From Prochlorococcus sp. AG-409-N21 (GTDB taxonomy: Bacteria > Cyanobacteriota > Cyanobacteriia > PCC-6307 > Cyanobiaceae): DNA of 64,000 bases. A program made the translations under genes and the position numbers. The notes below the pieces were generated by a model. That model was not told the DNA's origin. It searched no databases and worked only from the letters and a program-made list of their open reading frames with translations. Positions within the stretch are counted from its first letter, which is position 1, and each line of letters starts with the position of its first letter. This document shows positions 30,036 through 39,779 of the stretch, one piece after another. The stretch covers positions 29,722 to 93,721 of the forward strand of contig QCKK01000004.1 of assembly GCA_003215415.1 (NCBI GenBank). Reading direction: 5' to 3'.

Positions 30036-30785
30036 ATGAAAGATATAAAAATGCCTTTAGCTGATCACTTTGAAGAGCTAAGACATCGCGTTTTCAAAAG
30101 TCTTCTTTCCATAGTCTTTGCAGCTATCACCTGCCTATTAGCAATAAAGCCTTTGGTTCGCCTTCTTGAAAAACCAGCAGGATCAATACACTTCTTACAA
30201 GTTGCTCCAGGAGAATTTCTTTTTGTCTCTTTGAAGGTCGCTGGTTATGGAGGTCTCACACTGGCGCTCCCCTATGTCTTATTCCAAATTCTTTCATTTG
30301 TCTTACCAGGTCTAACTCAGAGAGAAAGGCGCTTGATTGCTCCAGCTGTTGCGGCCTCCGCATTTCTTTTTTTAGGAGGCATTGCATTTGCTTGGTGGGC
30401 GTTAATCCCAGCCGCACTGAAATTCTTAGTTAATTATGGGGCGGATGTAGTTGAGCCTCTTTGGTCCATTGAACGCTATTTAGATTTTGTTTTAGTCTTA
30501 ATGGTTGCAACAGGGCTTGCTTTTCAGTTACCTGTACTTCAATTTTTACTTGGTGTTTTAAGGCTGTTGAAATGGCAATCAATGCTTAAAAGCTGGAGAT
30601 GGGTATTGATTGGATCAGCTATTGCAGGTGCAGTCTTAACTCCTTCAACTGATCCAATAACAATGTTGCTTTTGACTGGAGCAATATCGGCCCTTTTCAT
30701 TATCGGGATAGGGCTTGTTGCAATAACTGATCGATTCAGACCAGAAACTCCTCTAAGCGTTGATCCGCCTCAAGCGGAAAAGTAA
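30036..30785 (+). CDS. tatC: Sec-independent protein translocase TatC
   Basis: TatC is the six-helix receptor for twin-arginine signal peptides. The 249 residues begin MPLADHFEELRHRVFKS (the conserved cytoplasmic head after a short tail) and contain PGLTQRERRL, SIERYLDFVL and VLTPSTDPITMLLL, with six hydrophobic stretches. The photosynthetic cargo includes the Rieske protein, encoded nearby. Its last 50 bases overlap DUF3067 on the other strand. Confidence 0.96.
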   Translation: MKDIKMPLADHFEELRHRVFKSLLSIVFAAITCLLAIKPLVRLLEKPAGSIHFLQVAPGEFLFVSLKVAGYGGLTLALPYVLFQILSFVLPGLTQRERRLIAPAVAASAFLFLGGIAFAWWALIPAALKFLVNYGADVVEPLWSIERYLDFVLVLMVATGLAFQLPVLQFLLGVLRLLKWQSMLKSWRWVLIGSAIAGAVLTPSTDPITMLLLTGAISALFIIGIGLVAITDRFRPETPLSVDPPQAEK

Positions 30786-31050
30786 GTGCTTTTCCCATTC
30801 TTGGTCTTTTAGATGTCTTCCATAGCCACCCACGTACTTCAGGAGCCAATCCCAATCGATTAACAACCTCTAACACTTCTCCAATCTGTTCACGATAAGA
30901 AGCCTCATCTAAAGGGAACGATTGCTGCTCTAAATAACCCCACATCACTTGCAAATAAAGGCGATTTCTACGTACAACTAATTTCATGTCATAACTAACA
31001 CTCCATCGTTCTTTAAAACAATTAATAACTTCATCAACACCCAATGGCAA
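30736..31050 (-). CDS. DUF3067 family protein
   Basis: The 104-residue protein has the features of the photosynthesis-lineage DUF3067 family: YDMKLVVRRNRLYLQVMWGY, then LEQQSFPLDEASYREQ and VNRLGLAPEVRGWL. The function is unknown. Start is a TTG at 31050, since the first ATG would remove the N-terminal helix. The 3' end overlaps tatC by 50 bases, and it diverges from petC. Confidence 0.82.
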   Translation of the reverse strand: MPLGVDEVINCFKERWSVSYDMKLVVRRNRLYLQVMWGYLEQQSFPLDEASYREQIGEVLEVVNRLGLAPEVRGWLWKTSKRPRMGKALTFPLEADQRLEEFLV

Positions 31051-31184
31051 AACTTTTTATGAGAAAGATTATTAAACATAGTATCTAAATTCCAACTCAT
31101 TAAGGGGGGACCTAGTCCTTACAGAGCCTCAAAGGCACCTGGCAGTCCATAATGGTCCGTATTAAGCGCTGGCTGAACATCGCA

Positions 31185-31721
31185 ATGACGCAAATGACCT
31201 CTAGCGAAGTGCCCACAATGGGGCGAAGGCAGTTCATGAATCTGCTCACATTTGGCTCGCTTACTGGAGTTGCTCTTGGCGCCTTATACCCCGTTGTCAA
31301 TTACTTCATACCGCCAAAGGCTGCAGGAAGCGGAGGAGGTACTAGTGCAAAAGATGCTCTCGGAAATTCTGTTAAAGCCACTGGTTGGCTTTCTAGCCAT
31401 CCATCAGGGGATAGAAGTCTTGTTCAAGGACTAAAAGGAGACCCTACTTACTTAATCGTTGAAGGAAGTGACGCAATTGGAAGCTATGGGATCAATGCAA
31501 TATGCACTCATTTAGGTTGTGTAGTTCCTTGGAATAGTGGGGCAAATAAATTCATATGTCCCTGTCATGGCAGTCAATATGACTCTTCTGGGAAGGTTGT
31601 GCGTGGTCCGGCTCCTTTATCACTTGCCTTAGCTAATGTCTCGGTCGAAAATGACAATGTTTTTCTAAGCCAATGGACAGAAACAGATTTCCGTACTGGA
31701 GAAAAGCCTTGGTGGAGTTGA
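31185..31721 (+). CDS. petC: Cytochrome b6f Rieske iron-sulfur protein
   Basis: PetC passes electrons from plastoquinol to cytochrome f. The 178 residues have a cytoplasmic head with twin-arginine [12 protein letters not shown], one membrane helix, a flexible glycine hinge ([11 protein letters not shown]) and the cluster motifs [10 protein letters not shown] and [10 protein letters not shown] chose the ATG at 31185 (MTQMTSSEV), the family start, over the ATG at 31152. petA begins 45 bases later in an operon. Confidence 0.96.
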   Translation: MTQMTSSEVPTMGRRQFMNLLTFGSLTGVALGALYPVVNYFIPPKAAGSGGGTSAKDALGNSVKATGWLSSHPSGDRSLVQGLKGDPTYLIVEGSDAIGSYGINAICTHLGCVVPWNSGANKFICPCHGSQYDSSGKVVRGPAPLSLALANVSVENDNVFLSQWTETDFRTGEKPWWS

Positions 31722-31766
31722 CATCTCTTCTTGAATCCCGCCTTTAAATTCCATTGCAATAGCTCT

Positions 31767-32699
31767 ATGAGACGCATCATTTCCTTCTTAATCGGAACAA
31801 CTTTTCTAGCTCTATCAATCGTTGTTATACCTTCAGCTAGCTGGGCCTATCCTTTCTGGGCTCAAGAAAACTACGACAATCCCCGCGAAGCAACAGGAAA
31901 AATAGTTTGCGCAAACTGTCACCTTGCAAAAATGACCACTCAAGCTGAGGTACCTCAATCAGTTGCAGCAGACAGTGTCTTTAAAGCAGTTGTAAAAATC
32001 CCCTATAAAGCTGGTACTAAAGAAATTGGCGCAGATGGAAGTTCCGTCCCATTGCAAGTAGGTGCAGTAGTAATGCTCCCTGACGGATTTAAGCTCGCTC
32101 CTCAAGATCGCTGGACTGAAAAAATAAAAGAAGAAACAAAAGGTGTGTACTTCACTCAATACAGCGAAACTCAAGAAAACATTATTCTTGTAGGGCCTCT
32201 ACCTGGTGACCAGAATAAAGAAATAGTTTTCCCAATTCTTTCTCCAGATCCATCAACCAATAGCGACATTCAATTTGGGAAATACTCAATCCATGTTGGA
32301 GGAAATAGAGGGCGAGGGCAAGTTTACCCAACAGGAGAAAAAAGCAATAACCTAGCATTTACCTCTAGTGTTGCTGGCGAAATTACTTCTATTAATACTG
32401 ATGAAAAAGGAATGAATATGGTTACAATAAAAACAAAAGATGGCAAAGATGTTGTTGAAAAAATTCCTGTAGGGCCAAGTTTGATTGTAAAAGTTGGCGA
32501 TAGTGTTGAGCAGGGAGCATCATTAAGTCAAGATCCTAATGTAGGAGGTTTTGGCCAACTTGATGCAGAAGTTGTTCTTCAGAATCCACTCAGAATATAT
32601 GGACTATTAGCTTTCTTTGCCGCTGTTTCTTTGGCTCAAATTTTACTTGTTCTTAAGAAGAAACAAGTAGAGAAAGTACAAGCAGCAGAGGGAATCTGA
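31767..32699 (+). CDS. petA: Apocytochrome f
   Basis: PetA holds the covalent c-type heme of the b6f complex. The 310-residue precursor has a signal peptide ending SASWA, a mature N-terminal Tyr (Y28, axial heme ligand), the heme motif C48-A-N-C51-H52, a large lumenal domain and one C-terminal membrane helix ([20 protein letters not shown]). The ATG at 31767 gives the standard signal peptide; an upstream TTG is rejected. lgt follows 31 bases after the stop. Confidence 0.97.
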   Translation: MRRIISFLIGTTFLALSIVVIPSASWAYPFWAQENYDNPREATGKIVCANCHLAKMTTQAEVPQSVAADSVFKAVVKIPYKAGTKEIGADGSSVPLQVGAVVMLPDGFKLAPQDRWTEKIKEETKGVYFTQYSETQENIILVGPLPGDQNKEIVFPILSPDPSTNSDIQFGKYSIHVGGNRGRGQVYPTGEKSNNLAFTSSVAGEITSINTDEKGMNMVTIKTKDGKDVVEKIPVGPSLIVKVGDSVEQGASLSQDPNVGGFGQLDAEVVLQNPLRIYGLLAFFAAVSLAQILLVLKKKQVEKVQAAEGI

Positions 32700-32730
32700 G
32701 GCCTATATTTCTAAATGATTCCAAACCCTG

Positions 32731-33585
32731 ATGCAATTTCTTCTTTTGACATTTGCATCCCCTGGGCCTGAGCTTTTTAAGCTCGGGCCTTTTGTCTTGA
32801 GATGGTATGGGTTTCTTATTGCATGTTCTGTTCTAATAGGTCTTAATCTCTCAACCTATTTAGCGAAAAAAAGAGGTCTAAGAAAAGACATCATCAATGA
32901 TTTACTGCCTATTCTCGTCTTAAGCGCAGTAATTGGTGCAAGGATCTATTATGTTGCATTTCAATGGTTTAACTACAAAAAAAACTGGTTAGAAATTTTT
33001 GCTATTTGGAAAGGTGGAATTGCAATTCATGGGGCCTTATTGGCAGGCACAATTGCAGTTGTCCTTTTCTGCAAATGGGAAAAACAGCCTTTATGGGATG
33101 TAATTGATGTTCTGGTTCCATCTGTTGCTCTAGGACAAGGAATAGGTAGATGGGGAAATTTCTTTAACAACGAAGCTTTTGGTATACCAACTCAACTTCC
33201 GTGGAAACTTTCAATCCCTTTAGGTTATAGACCAGAGGAATTTATATCCTATCAATTCTTCCATCCAACATTCTTGTACGAATCTGTCTGGAATTTTTCA
33301 ATTTTTGCAATTTTATTGTTTCTGTTCTTCAAAATTGATAAATCCTCATCAAACAAAACTCCTTCAGGAGTTTTAAGTTGCATGTACATATTGCTATACA
33401 GCATGGGAAGGATATGGATTGAAGGTCTGCGTGTTGACCCACTTTGTTTAGGAGGTTATCCTCCTTTCTGCGAAGGTGGCATAAGAATTGCACAATTAAT
33501 TAGTTTTTTGCTACTAAGTATTGGTGCCTTTGGCCTTTTCAGGGTGGTTATGCAAAAAAAGAAATTACCTGAACTATCTGAATAA
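32731..33585 (+). CDS. lgt: Prolipoprotein diacylglyceryl transferase
   Basis: Lgt adds diacylglycerol to the lipobox Cys of prelipoproteins. The 284 residues show seven or so helices with [30 protein letters not shown], the signature [13 protein letters not shown] and [10 protein letters not shown]. The first 20 codons contain a terminator-like hairpin (32765-32793). The gene is read from the petCA direction and followed by cobM. Confidence 0.95.
   Translation: MQFLLLTFASPGPELFKLGPFVLRWYGFLIACSVLIGLNLSTYLAKKRGLRKDIINDLLPILVLSAVIGARIYYVAFQWFNYKKNWLEIFAIWKGGIAIHGALLAGTIAVVLFCKWEKQPLWDVIDVLVPSVALGQGIGRWGNFFNNEAFGIPTQLPWKLSIPLGYRPEEFISYQFFHPTFLYESVWNFSIFAILLFLFFKIDKSSSNKTPSGVLSCMYILLYSMGRIWIEGLRVDPLCLGGYPPFCEGGIRIAQLISFLLLSIGAFGLFRVVMQKKKLPELSE
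32765..32793 (+). terminator. Terminator-like hairpin inside the start of lgt
   Basis: GGCCTGAGCTT (32765-32775) pairs with 32779-32789, with one G-T pair, a three-base loop and TTTT directly after. This has the form of an intrinsic terminator placed 66 bases after the petA stop but within lgt codons 12-20. It could end most petCA transcripts and lower lgt expression. Confidence 0.75.
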
Positions 33586-33597
33586 AACTGAATTCAA

Positions 33598-34356
33598 ATG
33601 AAATCATCTATTTGCATTGTTGGGGCAGGGCCAGGAGCCTCAGACCTGTTAACACTAAGAGCGGCAGAACGTCTCAAATGTGCTCAGGTTCTTATTTGGA
33701 CAGATTCATTAATTTGTCCAGAAATAATAAAAATGGTTCCAAAATCTTGCGAGCGAATAAGAACTAGTTCGATGACTCTTGAAGAAATTATTCCGATACT
33801 TATTAATAGGTGCAAAGAAGGCAAAAAGGTAGTAAGACTTCACGATGGTGATCCTTGTCTTTATGGTGCACTTGCGGAGCAAATCTGTAGGCTCTCAGAT
33901 GCCGGCATCGAAGTAGAGGTGGTACCAGGGATAAGTGCATATCAAGCCACTGCCTCTTCTCTAAAAGCAGAGTTAACTATTCCCGGGATAACTCAAACTA
34001 TTGTTCTTAGTAGAGCAAGTGGTCGCACGGGAATGCCCGAGCGGGAGCAATTGGAAAATATTGCTGCATTAGGCGCATCACTATGCCTATATCTCAGTGC
34101 CAGACATGTTGAAGAAGTACAAGAAACTCTTTTAAAGCACTATCCAAAAGACACGCCCGTAGCGATTGGATATCGTGTGAGCTGGCCAGAGCAATGGTTG
34201 AAAATTGTTCCTTTATCTCAAATAGCAAAAGTATCTAAGGAAAGGAAGTTAATAAGAACGACTCTCTACATAGTTAGTTCTGCATTTAAAGCAAAAGAAA
34301 ATCGCTCAAAACTATATTCCTCAAAACATGATCACCTATTTAGAGCAAGTACTTGA
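33598..34356 (+). CDS. cobM: Precorrin-4 C11-methyltransferase
   Basis: A SAM-dependent tetrapyrrole methylase of cobalamin-type synthesis, 252 residues. It starts with IVGAGPGASDLLTLRAAERL and contains VVRLHDGDPCLYGAL, VEVVPGISAYQA, the C11 subgroup stretch LTIPGITQTIVLSRASG and YRVSWPEQ. It may act as the CbiF form in the early-cobalt route. It begins 12 bases after lgt. Together with cbiB and the CobT-like gene it shows that the organism makes a cobamide. Confidence 0.94.
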   Translation: MKSSICIVGAGPGASDLLTLRAAERLKCAQVLIWTDSLICPEIIKMVPKSCERIRTSSMTLEEIIPILINRCKEGKKVVRLHDGDPCLYGALAEQICRLSDAGIEVEVVPGISAYQATASSLKAELTIPGITQTIVLSRASGRTGMPEREQLENIAALGASLCLYLSARHVEEVQETLLKHYPKDTPVAIGYRVSWPEQWLKIVPLSQIAKVSKERKLIRTTLYIVSSAFKAKENRSKLYSSKHDHLFRAST

Positions 34357-34582
34357 ATTGAGCCATATTTTTCCTGAACCCTCTCAAAACCTTCACGAAA
34401 AAAAGGGGAACTTATTACAAAGGGTAGGCCAGAGAAGATCATTTTATACATAAATAAACTCCCACTTCTAATTAATTGGAGTAGCAGCAAGCACTTATTG
34501 GACCTAGAAGGACATGTCGGCCCAAAAGCTGGCAATATATAAGAAACACACTAATCTTTAACGAGAACTCCATAAATCAATC

Positions 34583-35338
34583 TTGAAGATGGAGATAAAC
34601 GACGAAGGATTCAAACCAAGCAAGGAAGCTACTGAATTCTCTACATCTCTTATAAAAGTAGGGTCTACTCTGAAAGAGGCAAGAAAAAAAAAGGGCCTTT
34701 CTATTCAGAAGTTGGCAGATAGTTTACGGATGGGGGCAGAACAAATAGATGCTTTGGAAAACGGGACACAAGAATATCTGCCAGAACTTGTTTTCATAAA
34801 GGCAATGGTAAGAAGAGTTTCCGATCGACTTGGAATAGATGCAACCCCCCTATTAGAAGAGCTTCTAAGTCTTGACTATCATGAACCTATCGACCACCGA
34901 ATTGTCACAGAGAATATAAAACCTGTTATTCATTTCAGAAGAGTTGTTCAATGGACTGTAATTAGCGGAGTTATAGGAGTAATAGCTTCTGGTCTAGGCA
35001 TCTCCTTTCTAAATGGCAGGCCAAAGAGAGAAGCGATCCAAGAAACAACCACATTCAACACACAAAATAATTTTTCAAAGAACCGTAAAAAAGAAATCGC
35101 ACCAGAAAAGCACATCATTAATAGCAGCCATCCAAGCAGAGTCGTAATTCGAAATAAGTATGGAAAGATTTTATTCAAAGGCATACTTGACAAAGAAATT
35201 AGTTTTGCAAAAGAAATGGGTGTTGAGATATTCGCGGGGAGGCCTGAGCTTATTTTTATTCGCAATAAACAAAATAAGGCCATCAAGCTTGGGGAGGCTA
35301 ATGATATTAAATGGCATACAATAAATCACATTAATTAA
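34583..35338 (+). CDS. RodZ-like helix-turn-helix membrane protein
   Basis: The 251 residues show an N-terminal HTH_25 domain (VGSTLKEARKKKGLSIQKLA, about residues 27-46), one membrane helix (about 117-138, VVQWTVISGVIGVIASGLG) and a C-terminal DUF4115-like beta domain (SRVVIRNKYGKILFKG, IFAGRPELIFI). This is the RodZ layout, a cell-shape protein that links MreB to the wall. The start ATG at 34583 is supported by the HTH position. Whether it has a shape role here is inferred. Confidence 0.82.
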   Translation: MKMEINDEGFKPSKEATEFSTSLIKVGSTLKEARKKKGLSIQKLADSLRMGAEQIDALENGTQEYLPELVFIKAMVRRVSDRLGIDATPLLEELLSLDYHEPIDHRIVTENIKPVIHFRRVVQWTVISGVIGVIASGLGISFLNGRPKREAIQETTTFNTQNNFSKNRKKEIAPEKHIINSSHPSRVVIRNKYGKILFKGILDKEISFAKEMGVEIFAGRPELIFIRNKQNKAIKLGEANDIKWHTINHIN

Positions 35339-35362
35339 CCCACAAGTGAGATCAATTCATTA

Positions 35363-37009
35363 CTAATCCAAGACAACCCTCAACTTAATTCCTAATTGCT
35401 CTTCCAATATTGCAGAGCAATTCTCAAGACTCCATTTCTCAAGTTCAATATTGATGTTGGGCTTTGCTACAAACAACCTAATAACTAATTCATTCTTATC
35501 AAGGCCTGCTTTAACTGAGGCAACTGCCGGATCGGGCCGACGATCTAAAGCAGCTGAAAGCCTTAATAGAATAGACATATCAAAAACTAATTTTCTATTC
35601 TCATTGCTAAGAAGTCCCTGCCATTCTGAATGGCGTTTCTTAGGAAGGCTTCGTCTATGGTATCTAGCAATAGCAGCAACCATTAAATGTTCAGCATGGG
35701 AATATCCGAGCAACTCCCCATATCGAATCAAATACCAAGAATGTTTGTGATATCCACTTAAATTTATGTGCTGTCCAGAAGAATGCAGCATTGCGGCAGC
35801 CCATAACAACTCCCTGCCTTTTCCATCATCATTATGCAAAACACCATATGTTTGATCGTAAAAACTAAGGCTATGTTTCGCCACACTTTCAGCTCTACTT
35901 TGATTAACTGAAAATCTCTTTAATTGATGAATTACTGTTCTATGCCGAATACTACTCTGAAAATCAAAGCGATCTTCAGAAAGTTTATTACGAAGCATCC
36001 AATCAACTATCAAACCTTCCCTCAAGGCCCGCTCACTCAGCACCAATTCATCCATTGAAAGCATATGCATTGCCGTTTGGAGAATTAATGCACCTGGAAC
36101 AATTATTTCAGCACGTCTACTATTCAAGGAAGGTATAGCTCGTCGTTCCTCAGGTGACATCTCATAGAGTTTGTCTACTAATTGATTTAATCTGCGCCTA
36201 GAAACACGATAGCCTTGCAGCTTAAATGGAGGATGTTCTTTTTCAAAAGAGACCAAAGCACCTATAGCCATAGCCGTCCCACTGGTAGCCACCATTAATG
36301 GTTTCTCATCAAAATCAATCCGACTCATTACCTTATTTACTGCTGGCTCCAAAGATCCTTGAACAAAAGTCTTCAGAAATTCCAATCTTTTAGGGGGGAT
36401 TGGTTCACTCTTAATAAAATCTGTTTTTAGTTGCACAGCTCCAACTCTCGTACTAGTCAGAGCTCGGGCATCCCTTCCATCAGCCAATATCAACTCAGTT
36501 GAACCTCCCCCAATATCAAGTAAAAAATGAGGGCGATCACCAAATGGCATCCCAGACAAAACGCCCAAATAAATCAAACGAGCCTCTTCGGGCCCACTTA
36601 CCAGTTCAACGTCTAGAGAAAGTTGACGTCTGATCCTTTGTAAAAAAAGTCGCCCATTTGGCGCTTCACGAACAGCACTTGTTGCAGCAGTAAGTAATTT
36701 TTCAACTTTATGACTAGAAGCTATCTCCTTAAAACGTCTTAATGCATCTATAGATCTCTCCATAGCAATTTCTGTTAAATCTCCTGATTCAATTTCTCTT
36801 TCACCCAATCTTGTTGATGACTTCTCTGCTATTTCAATTTTGAAGCTATTCAGAGAGAGGTCTACAGATGCAATAACAAGATGAATAGAATTAGTTCCAA
36901 TATCAATTGCTCCTAGAGTTCTGTAAGAAGCAGAATTCAAATCATCAAACTTGCCTGAGCTCTGCATCAGATCATCTTGATCAGAGGATATTTGCTCAAG
37001 GTTGGGCAT
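35363..37009 (-). CDS. ppx: Exopolyphosphatase / Ppx-GppA phosphatase
   Basis: The 548-residue enzyme hydrolyses polyphosphate or pppGpp. The ASKHA domain starts with LGAIDIGTNSIHLVIASV; LLDIGGGSTEL and TRVGAVQLKTDF follow, and a C-terminal HD-type region has LLWAAAMLHSSGQHINLSGY and AIARYHRRSLPKK. I chose the ATG at 37009; the longer frame from 37123 adds a hydrophobic tail that overlaps ubiA and is unlikely. It diverges from ubiA. Confidence 0.92.
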   Translation of the reverse strand: MPNLEQISSDQDDLMQSSGKFDDLNSASYRTLGAIDIGTNSIHLVIASVDLSLNSFKIEIAEKSSTRLGEREIESGDLTEIAMERSIDALRRFKEIASSHKVEKLLTAATSAVREAPNGRLFLQRIRRQLSLDVELVSGPEEARLIYLGVLSGMPFGDRPHFLLDIGGGSTELILADGRDARALTSTRVGAVQLKTDFIKSEPIPPKRLEFLKTFVQGSLEPAVNKVMSRIDFDEKPLMVATSGTAMAIGALVSFEKEHPPFKLQGYRVSRRRLNQLVDKLYEMSPEERRAIPSLNSRRAEIIVPGALILQTAMHMLSMDELVLSERALREGLIVDWMLRNKLSEDRFDFQSSIRHRTVIHQLKRFSVNQSRAESVAKHSLSFYDQTYGVLHNDDGKGRELLWAAAMLHSSGQHINLSGYHKHSWYLIRYGELLGYSHAEHLMVAAIARYHRRSLPKKRHSEWQGLLSNENRKLVFDMSILLRLSAALDRRPDPAVASVKAGLDKNELVIRLFVAKPNINIELEKWSLENCSAILEEQLGIKLRVVLD

Positions 37010-37096
37010 AAAGCCTAGGAGCAGGAATATAAATACTCTGACATTTCTTGACGAGATTTTGTAAGGCCTCTCTACGGTTATTAAAAAGAGAACCCA

Positions 37097-37990
37097 GTGA
37101 AGAAAAATCCTCTGATCCTTCAACTGAAGTTAGTATTCGAACTTCTTCGTTGGCACAAGCCAAGCGGAAGATTAATTCTTCTAATTCCTGCTGGATGGTC
37201 TCTTTGGCTAAGTCCAAGCCCACTACCTTCTATAGAGCTTATTGGATTAATAATCTTTGGTGGCCTTTTTACAAGTGGCGCAGGATGCATTGCAAACGAC
37301 CTCTGGGATAAAGGTTTTGACGGCCAAGTTGAAAGAACCAAAATGCGTCCTTTAGCAAGGGGGACTTTGCCAATCAGTACTGCAATATTTGTTTTATCAA
37401 TAATGTTGCTACTAAGTCTTCTGATAGTTTTTGCACTGCCTATACAAAGTCAAAGTCTGTGCCTAGGCTTGGCATCATTAGCTTTGATTCCAATACTTCT
37501 ATATCCATCTGCCAAAAGATGGTTTGGATACCCTCAAGCCGTTTTGGCTTTTTGTTGGGGGTTTGCTGTTTTAATTCCTTGGGCTGCAAAAGAGTCAAAT
37601 CTCTCAGGAGGTTGGCCTCTAATTGCAACATGGCTCGCAACTTTGTTTTGGACATTTGGGTTTGATACTGTTTATGCAATGGCAGACAAATCGGAGGACA
37701 GGAAACTAGGTCTAAAAAGTAGTGTTTTAAGTCTTAGGGAGAAATCCTTATTCGTAGTGAAATTTAGTTATGCATTGACCTGCTTTTTACTCGCAATTGG
37801 AGCTGTTTCTGCAAGGCTTAGTTGGATATTCTGGCCCTTTTGGCTTGTGGCTTGTATTGGAATGCAAAATGAAACCTCAAAGCTAAAAGGGAACCATCAG
37901 TCAATACAAATCTATGGAATTCATTTTCAGAAGCAAGTTCTACTAGGTGGATTACTTCTTATTGGGATAATCTTTGGTCGAATTTTCTAA
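37097..37990 (+). CDS. ubiA: 4-hydroxybenzoate polyprenyltransferase (UbiA family)
   Basis: This polytopic prenyltransferase of 297 residues carries RWHKPSGRLILLIPAGWSLW, the Asp-rich GCIANDLWDKGFDGQVERT and the second Asp motif DTVYAMADKSEDRKLG. In cyanobacteria the product is a plastoquinone precursor formed from 4-hydroxybenzoate. Start is a GTG at 37097, 87 bases from the divergent ppx start. ldcA starts one base after its stop. Confidence 0.93.
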   Translation: MKKNPLILQLKLVFELLRWHKPSGRLILLIPAGWSLWLSPSPLPSIELIGLIIFGGLFTSGAGCIANDLWDKGFDGQVERTKMRPLARGTLPISTAIFVLSIMLLLSLLIVFALPIQSQSLCLGLASLALIPILLYPSAKRWFGYPQAVLAFCWGFAVLIPWAAKESNLSGGWPLIATWLATLFWTFGFDTVYAMADKSEDRKLGLKSSVLSLREKSLFVVKFSYALTCFLLAIGAVSARLSWIFWPFWLVACIGMQNETSKLKGNHQSIQIYGIHFQKQVLLGGLLLIGIIFGRIF

Positions 37991-37991
37991 A

Positions 37992-38891
37992 ATGATTCCA
38001 CTTAATCCAAATACACAACCAGAACCTTTAAAGGTTGGTGATGAAGTAATTACAGTAGCTACAAGTCATTTTCTAGACAGTGAAGAGCAGTTATTAAATG
38101 GGTATCAAGTTCTTAAAAGCTGGGGATTAATTTGTAGGCCTCATCAAATTATTGGAAGACGTTGGGGGTATTTAGCAGGAAAAGATAATCAACGTTTTCA
38201 AGATCTTCACCCAAAAGAACCAGCACCATTATTTGCTTTTGCCAGAGGTGGGTGGGGAGCAGCACGATTGTTAGAAAAATCACATATCTGGGGAAATGGT
38301 TGGCTATTCGGTTATTCAGATGTCACTTCCATCCTCTTGGCAAGGCTCGCAGCAGGTTTTCATGGGAATGTCCATGGGCCCTTAATTTGTGATCTTGCAA
38401 AAGAACCTGAGTGGAGCAAAAACAGACTGAAGTGTATTTTGTTTGGCGAACGAGTTCCCGATCTAAAAGGAGAGCCTTGGATAGGGGGTACAGCCAATGG
38501 TCCCGTAATAGTTGCAAATTTAACCGTTGCTTCTCATCTCATTGGGACCAAGTATCTGCCGGACATGAAAGGATCAATCCTTCTATTGGAAGATATAGGA
38601 GAGGAACCCTACCGTATTGATCGCATGCTCACTCAATGGCGATTAGCAGGACTGCTTCAGGGGCTGGCAGGTATAGGATTTGGAATTTTCAAAGATTGTC
38701 AAGCCCCTCTTGATTCCAAAAGTGATGAGACATTCTCCTTACAAGAAGTTCTTGAGGAAAGGTGCAAAGATCTTGGAATTCCAGTAGTTGGCAATCTTCC
38801 AATAGGACATATTGAAGGGAATGCTTCTCTTCCTCTTGGAAGGATGGCAACTATCGATGGCAACAAAGGATCTCTTAGCCTTTTAGCCTAA
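37992..38891 (+). CDS. ldcA: LD-carboxypeptidase (S66 family)
   Basis: The 299-residue protein has the S66 layout: the [13 protein letters not shown] turn near residue 80, [15 protein letters not shown] with the nucleophile Ser, and the acidic and His residues in [20 protein letters not shown] and [15 protein letters not shown]. LdcA trims tetrapeptides to tripeptides in peptidoglycan recycling; MccF-like immunity function is the alternative. The ATG at 37992 directly follows the ubiA stop. Its end overlaps ispD by 17 bases. Confidence 0.9.
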   Translation: MIPLNPNTQPEPLKVGDEVITVATSHFLDSEEQLLNGYQVLKSWGLICRPHQIIGRRWGYLAGKDNQRFQDLHPKEPAPLFAFARGGWGAARLLEKSHIWGNGWLFGYSDVTSILLARLAAGFHGNVHGPLICDLAKEPEWSKNRLKCILFGERVPDLKGEPWIGGTANGPVIVANLTVASHLIGTKYLPDMKGSILLLEDIGEEPYRIDRMLTQWRLAGLLQGLAGIGFGIFKDCQAPLDSKSDETFSLQEVLEERCKDLGIPVVGNLPIGHIEGNASLPLGRMATIDGNKGSLSLLA

Positions 38892-39555
38892 TAGCGAGAA
38901 TAGCTTCTGCGACCTTAAGGTCAAAGGGAGTCGTTACTTTGATGTTCGAAGAGTCTGCTTCTAATACGCGCACTGGCCAATCAAGACGCTCAAAAAGAGA
39001 AGCATCATCTGTTACTTCCCATCCCATTTCATTTGCTTGTAGATGACCTTTGTTTAATTCTTTCACTGCAAAGCCTTGGGGAGTTTGAGCAGCCCATAGC
39101 TCATTTCTATCAGGGGTGCCAATTATCAAACCAGAAGAATCAACTTTCTTGATCGTGTCAGTTACGGGAGTTGCTGCAACAACAGCCTCACCTCCTAACA
39201 CAACTTCTGCACATCGATTAAAAAGCTCAGGTTCCGCCAAGCAGCGTGCCCCATCATGGATAAGAACATGCTCTATTCCTACTGGCAATGATTCCAATCC
39301 TCTCTGAACAGATTGTTGTCTTGTCTTGCCACCTTCAATCCATTTAAAAGGTTTCCTATATCCATCTAACAACTTCATGATTTCAGCTTTATCTGCAAGC
39401 TGCCCAACAATCCCAATCCATTTAATGGATTTAGCGTTAAAAGCAGAATCCAAAGTCCAAGCCAACACAGGTCTACCCAAAAGCGGTAACAACAACTTAT
39501 TGCGATCAGCTCCCATTCGGCGACCACTACCAGCAGCAACAATTAATAAATGCAT
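38875..39555 (-). CDS. ispD: 2-C-methyl-D-erythritol 4-phosphate cytidylyltransferase
   Basis: IspD attaches CMP to methylerythritol phosphate in the plastid-type isoprenoid pathway. The 226 residues have [20 protein letters not shown] at the nucleotide site, [23 protein letters not shown] and [10 protein letters not shown]. Length is standard. It converges on ldcA with a 17-base overlap. Confidence 0.96.
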   Translation of the reverse strand: MHLLIVAAGSGRRMGADRNKLLLPLLGRPVLAWTLDSAFNAKSIKWIGIVGQLADKAEIMKLLDGYRKPFKWIEGGKTRQQSVQRGLESLPVGIEHVLIHDGARCLAEPELFNRCAEVVLGGEAVVAATPVTDTIKKVDSSGLIIGTPDRNELWAAQTPQGFAVKELNKGHLQANEMGWEVTDDASLFERLDWPVRVLEADSSNIKVTTPFDLKVAEAILAIRLKG

Positions 39556-39584
39556 ATCAACTCCTATTTAAAGCAAAGTAGTAC

Positions 39585-39779
39585 ATGCTAAATAAATTAG
39601 AAAAAGTAGGTGTTGATAGTCCAATGAGGGTTCTAGCTCTATATCCTGAATCTAGACAGAAGCAATTACAACTTCTACCAAATTTAGGAACCCATGCTTC
39701 AAATCTAGAAGCTCAATTACAAGTCGCCTGCACCCCTTCTCAAAAAGAAATATGGGAACTCTTACCATACGTTCAATAA
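39585..39779 (+). CDS. Possible 64-residue protein
   Basis: An ATG frame of 64 codons starts 29 bases from the divergent ispD start. The product reads MLNKLEKVGVDSPMRVLALY and ends with CTPSQKEIWELLPYVQ. Composition is protein-like and without long low-complexity runs, and a second ATG (39624) gives a 51-residue version. I do not recognise a family and no clear ribosome site is present, so it could be a small cyanobacterial gene or a chance frame. Confidence 0.45.
   Translation: MLNKLEKVGVDSPMRVLALYPESRQKQLQLLPNLGTHASNLEAQLQVACTPSQKEIWELLPYVQ

Noticed and set aside
34332..34535. Minus-strand 67-residue frame in the gap between cobM and the RodZ-like gene
   Set aside because: The C-terminal part (GLPFVISSPFFREGFERVQE) looks protein-like and I considered a small gene, but the N-terminal half is poor, the start is weak and it overlaps the cobM end. 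Left out as unsupported; a homology search would decide.
36996..37223. Minus-strand frame spanning the ppx and ubiA starts
   Set aside because: It is antisense to the conserved N-terminus of ubiA and out of phase with ppx.
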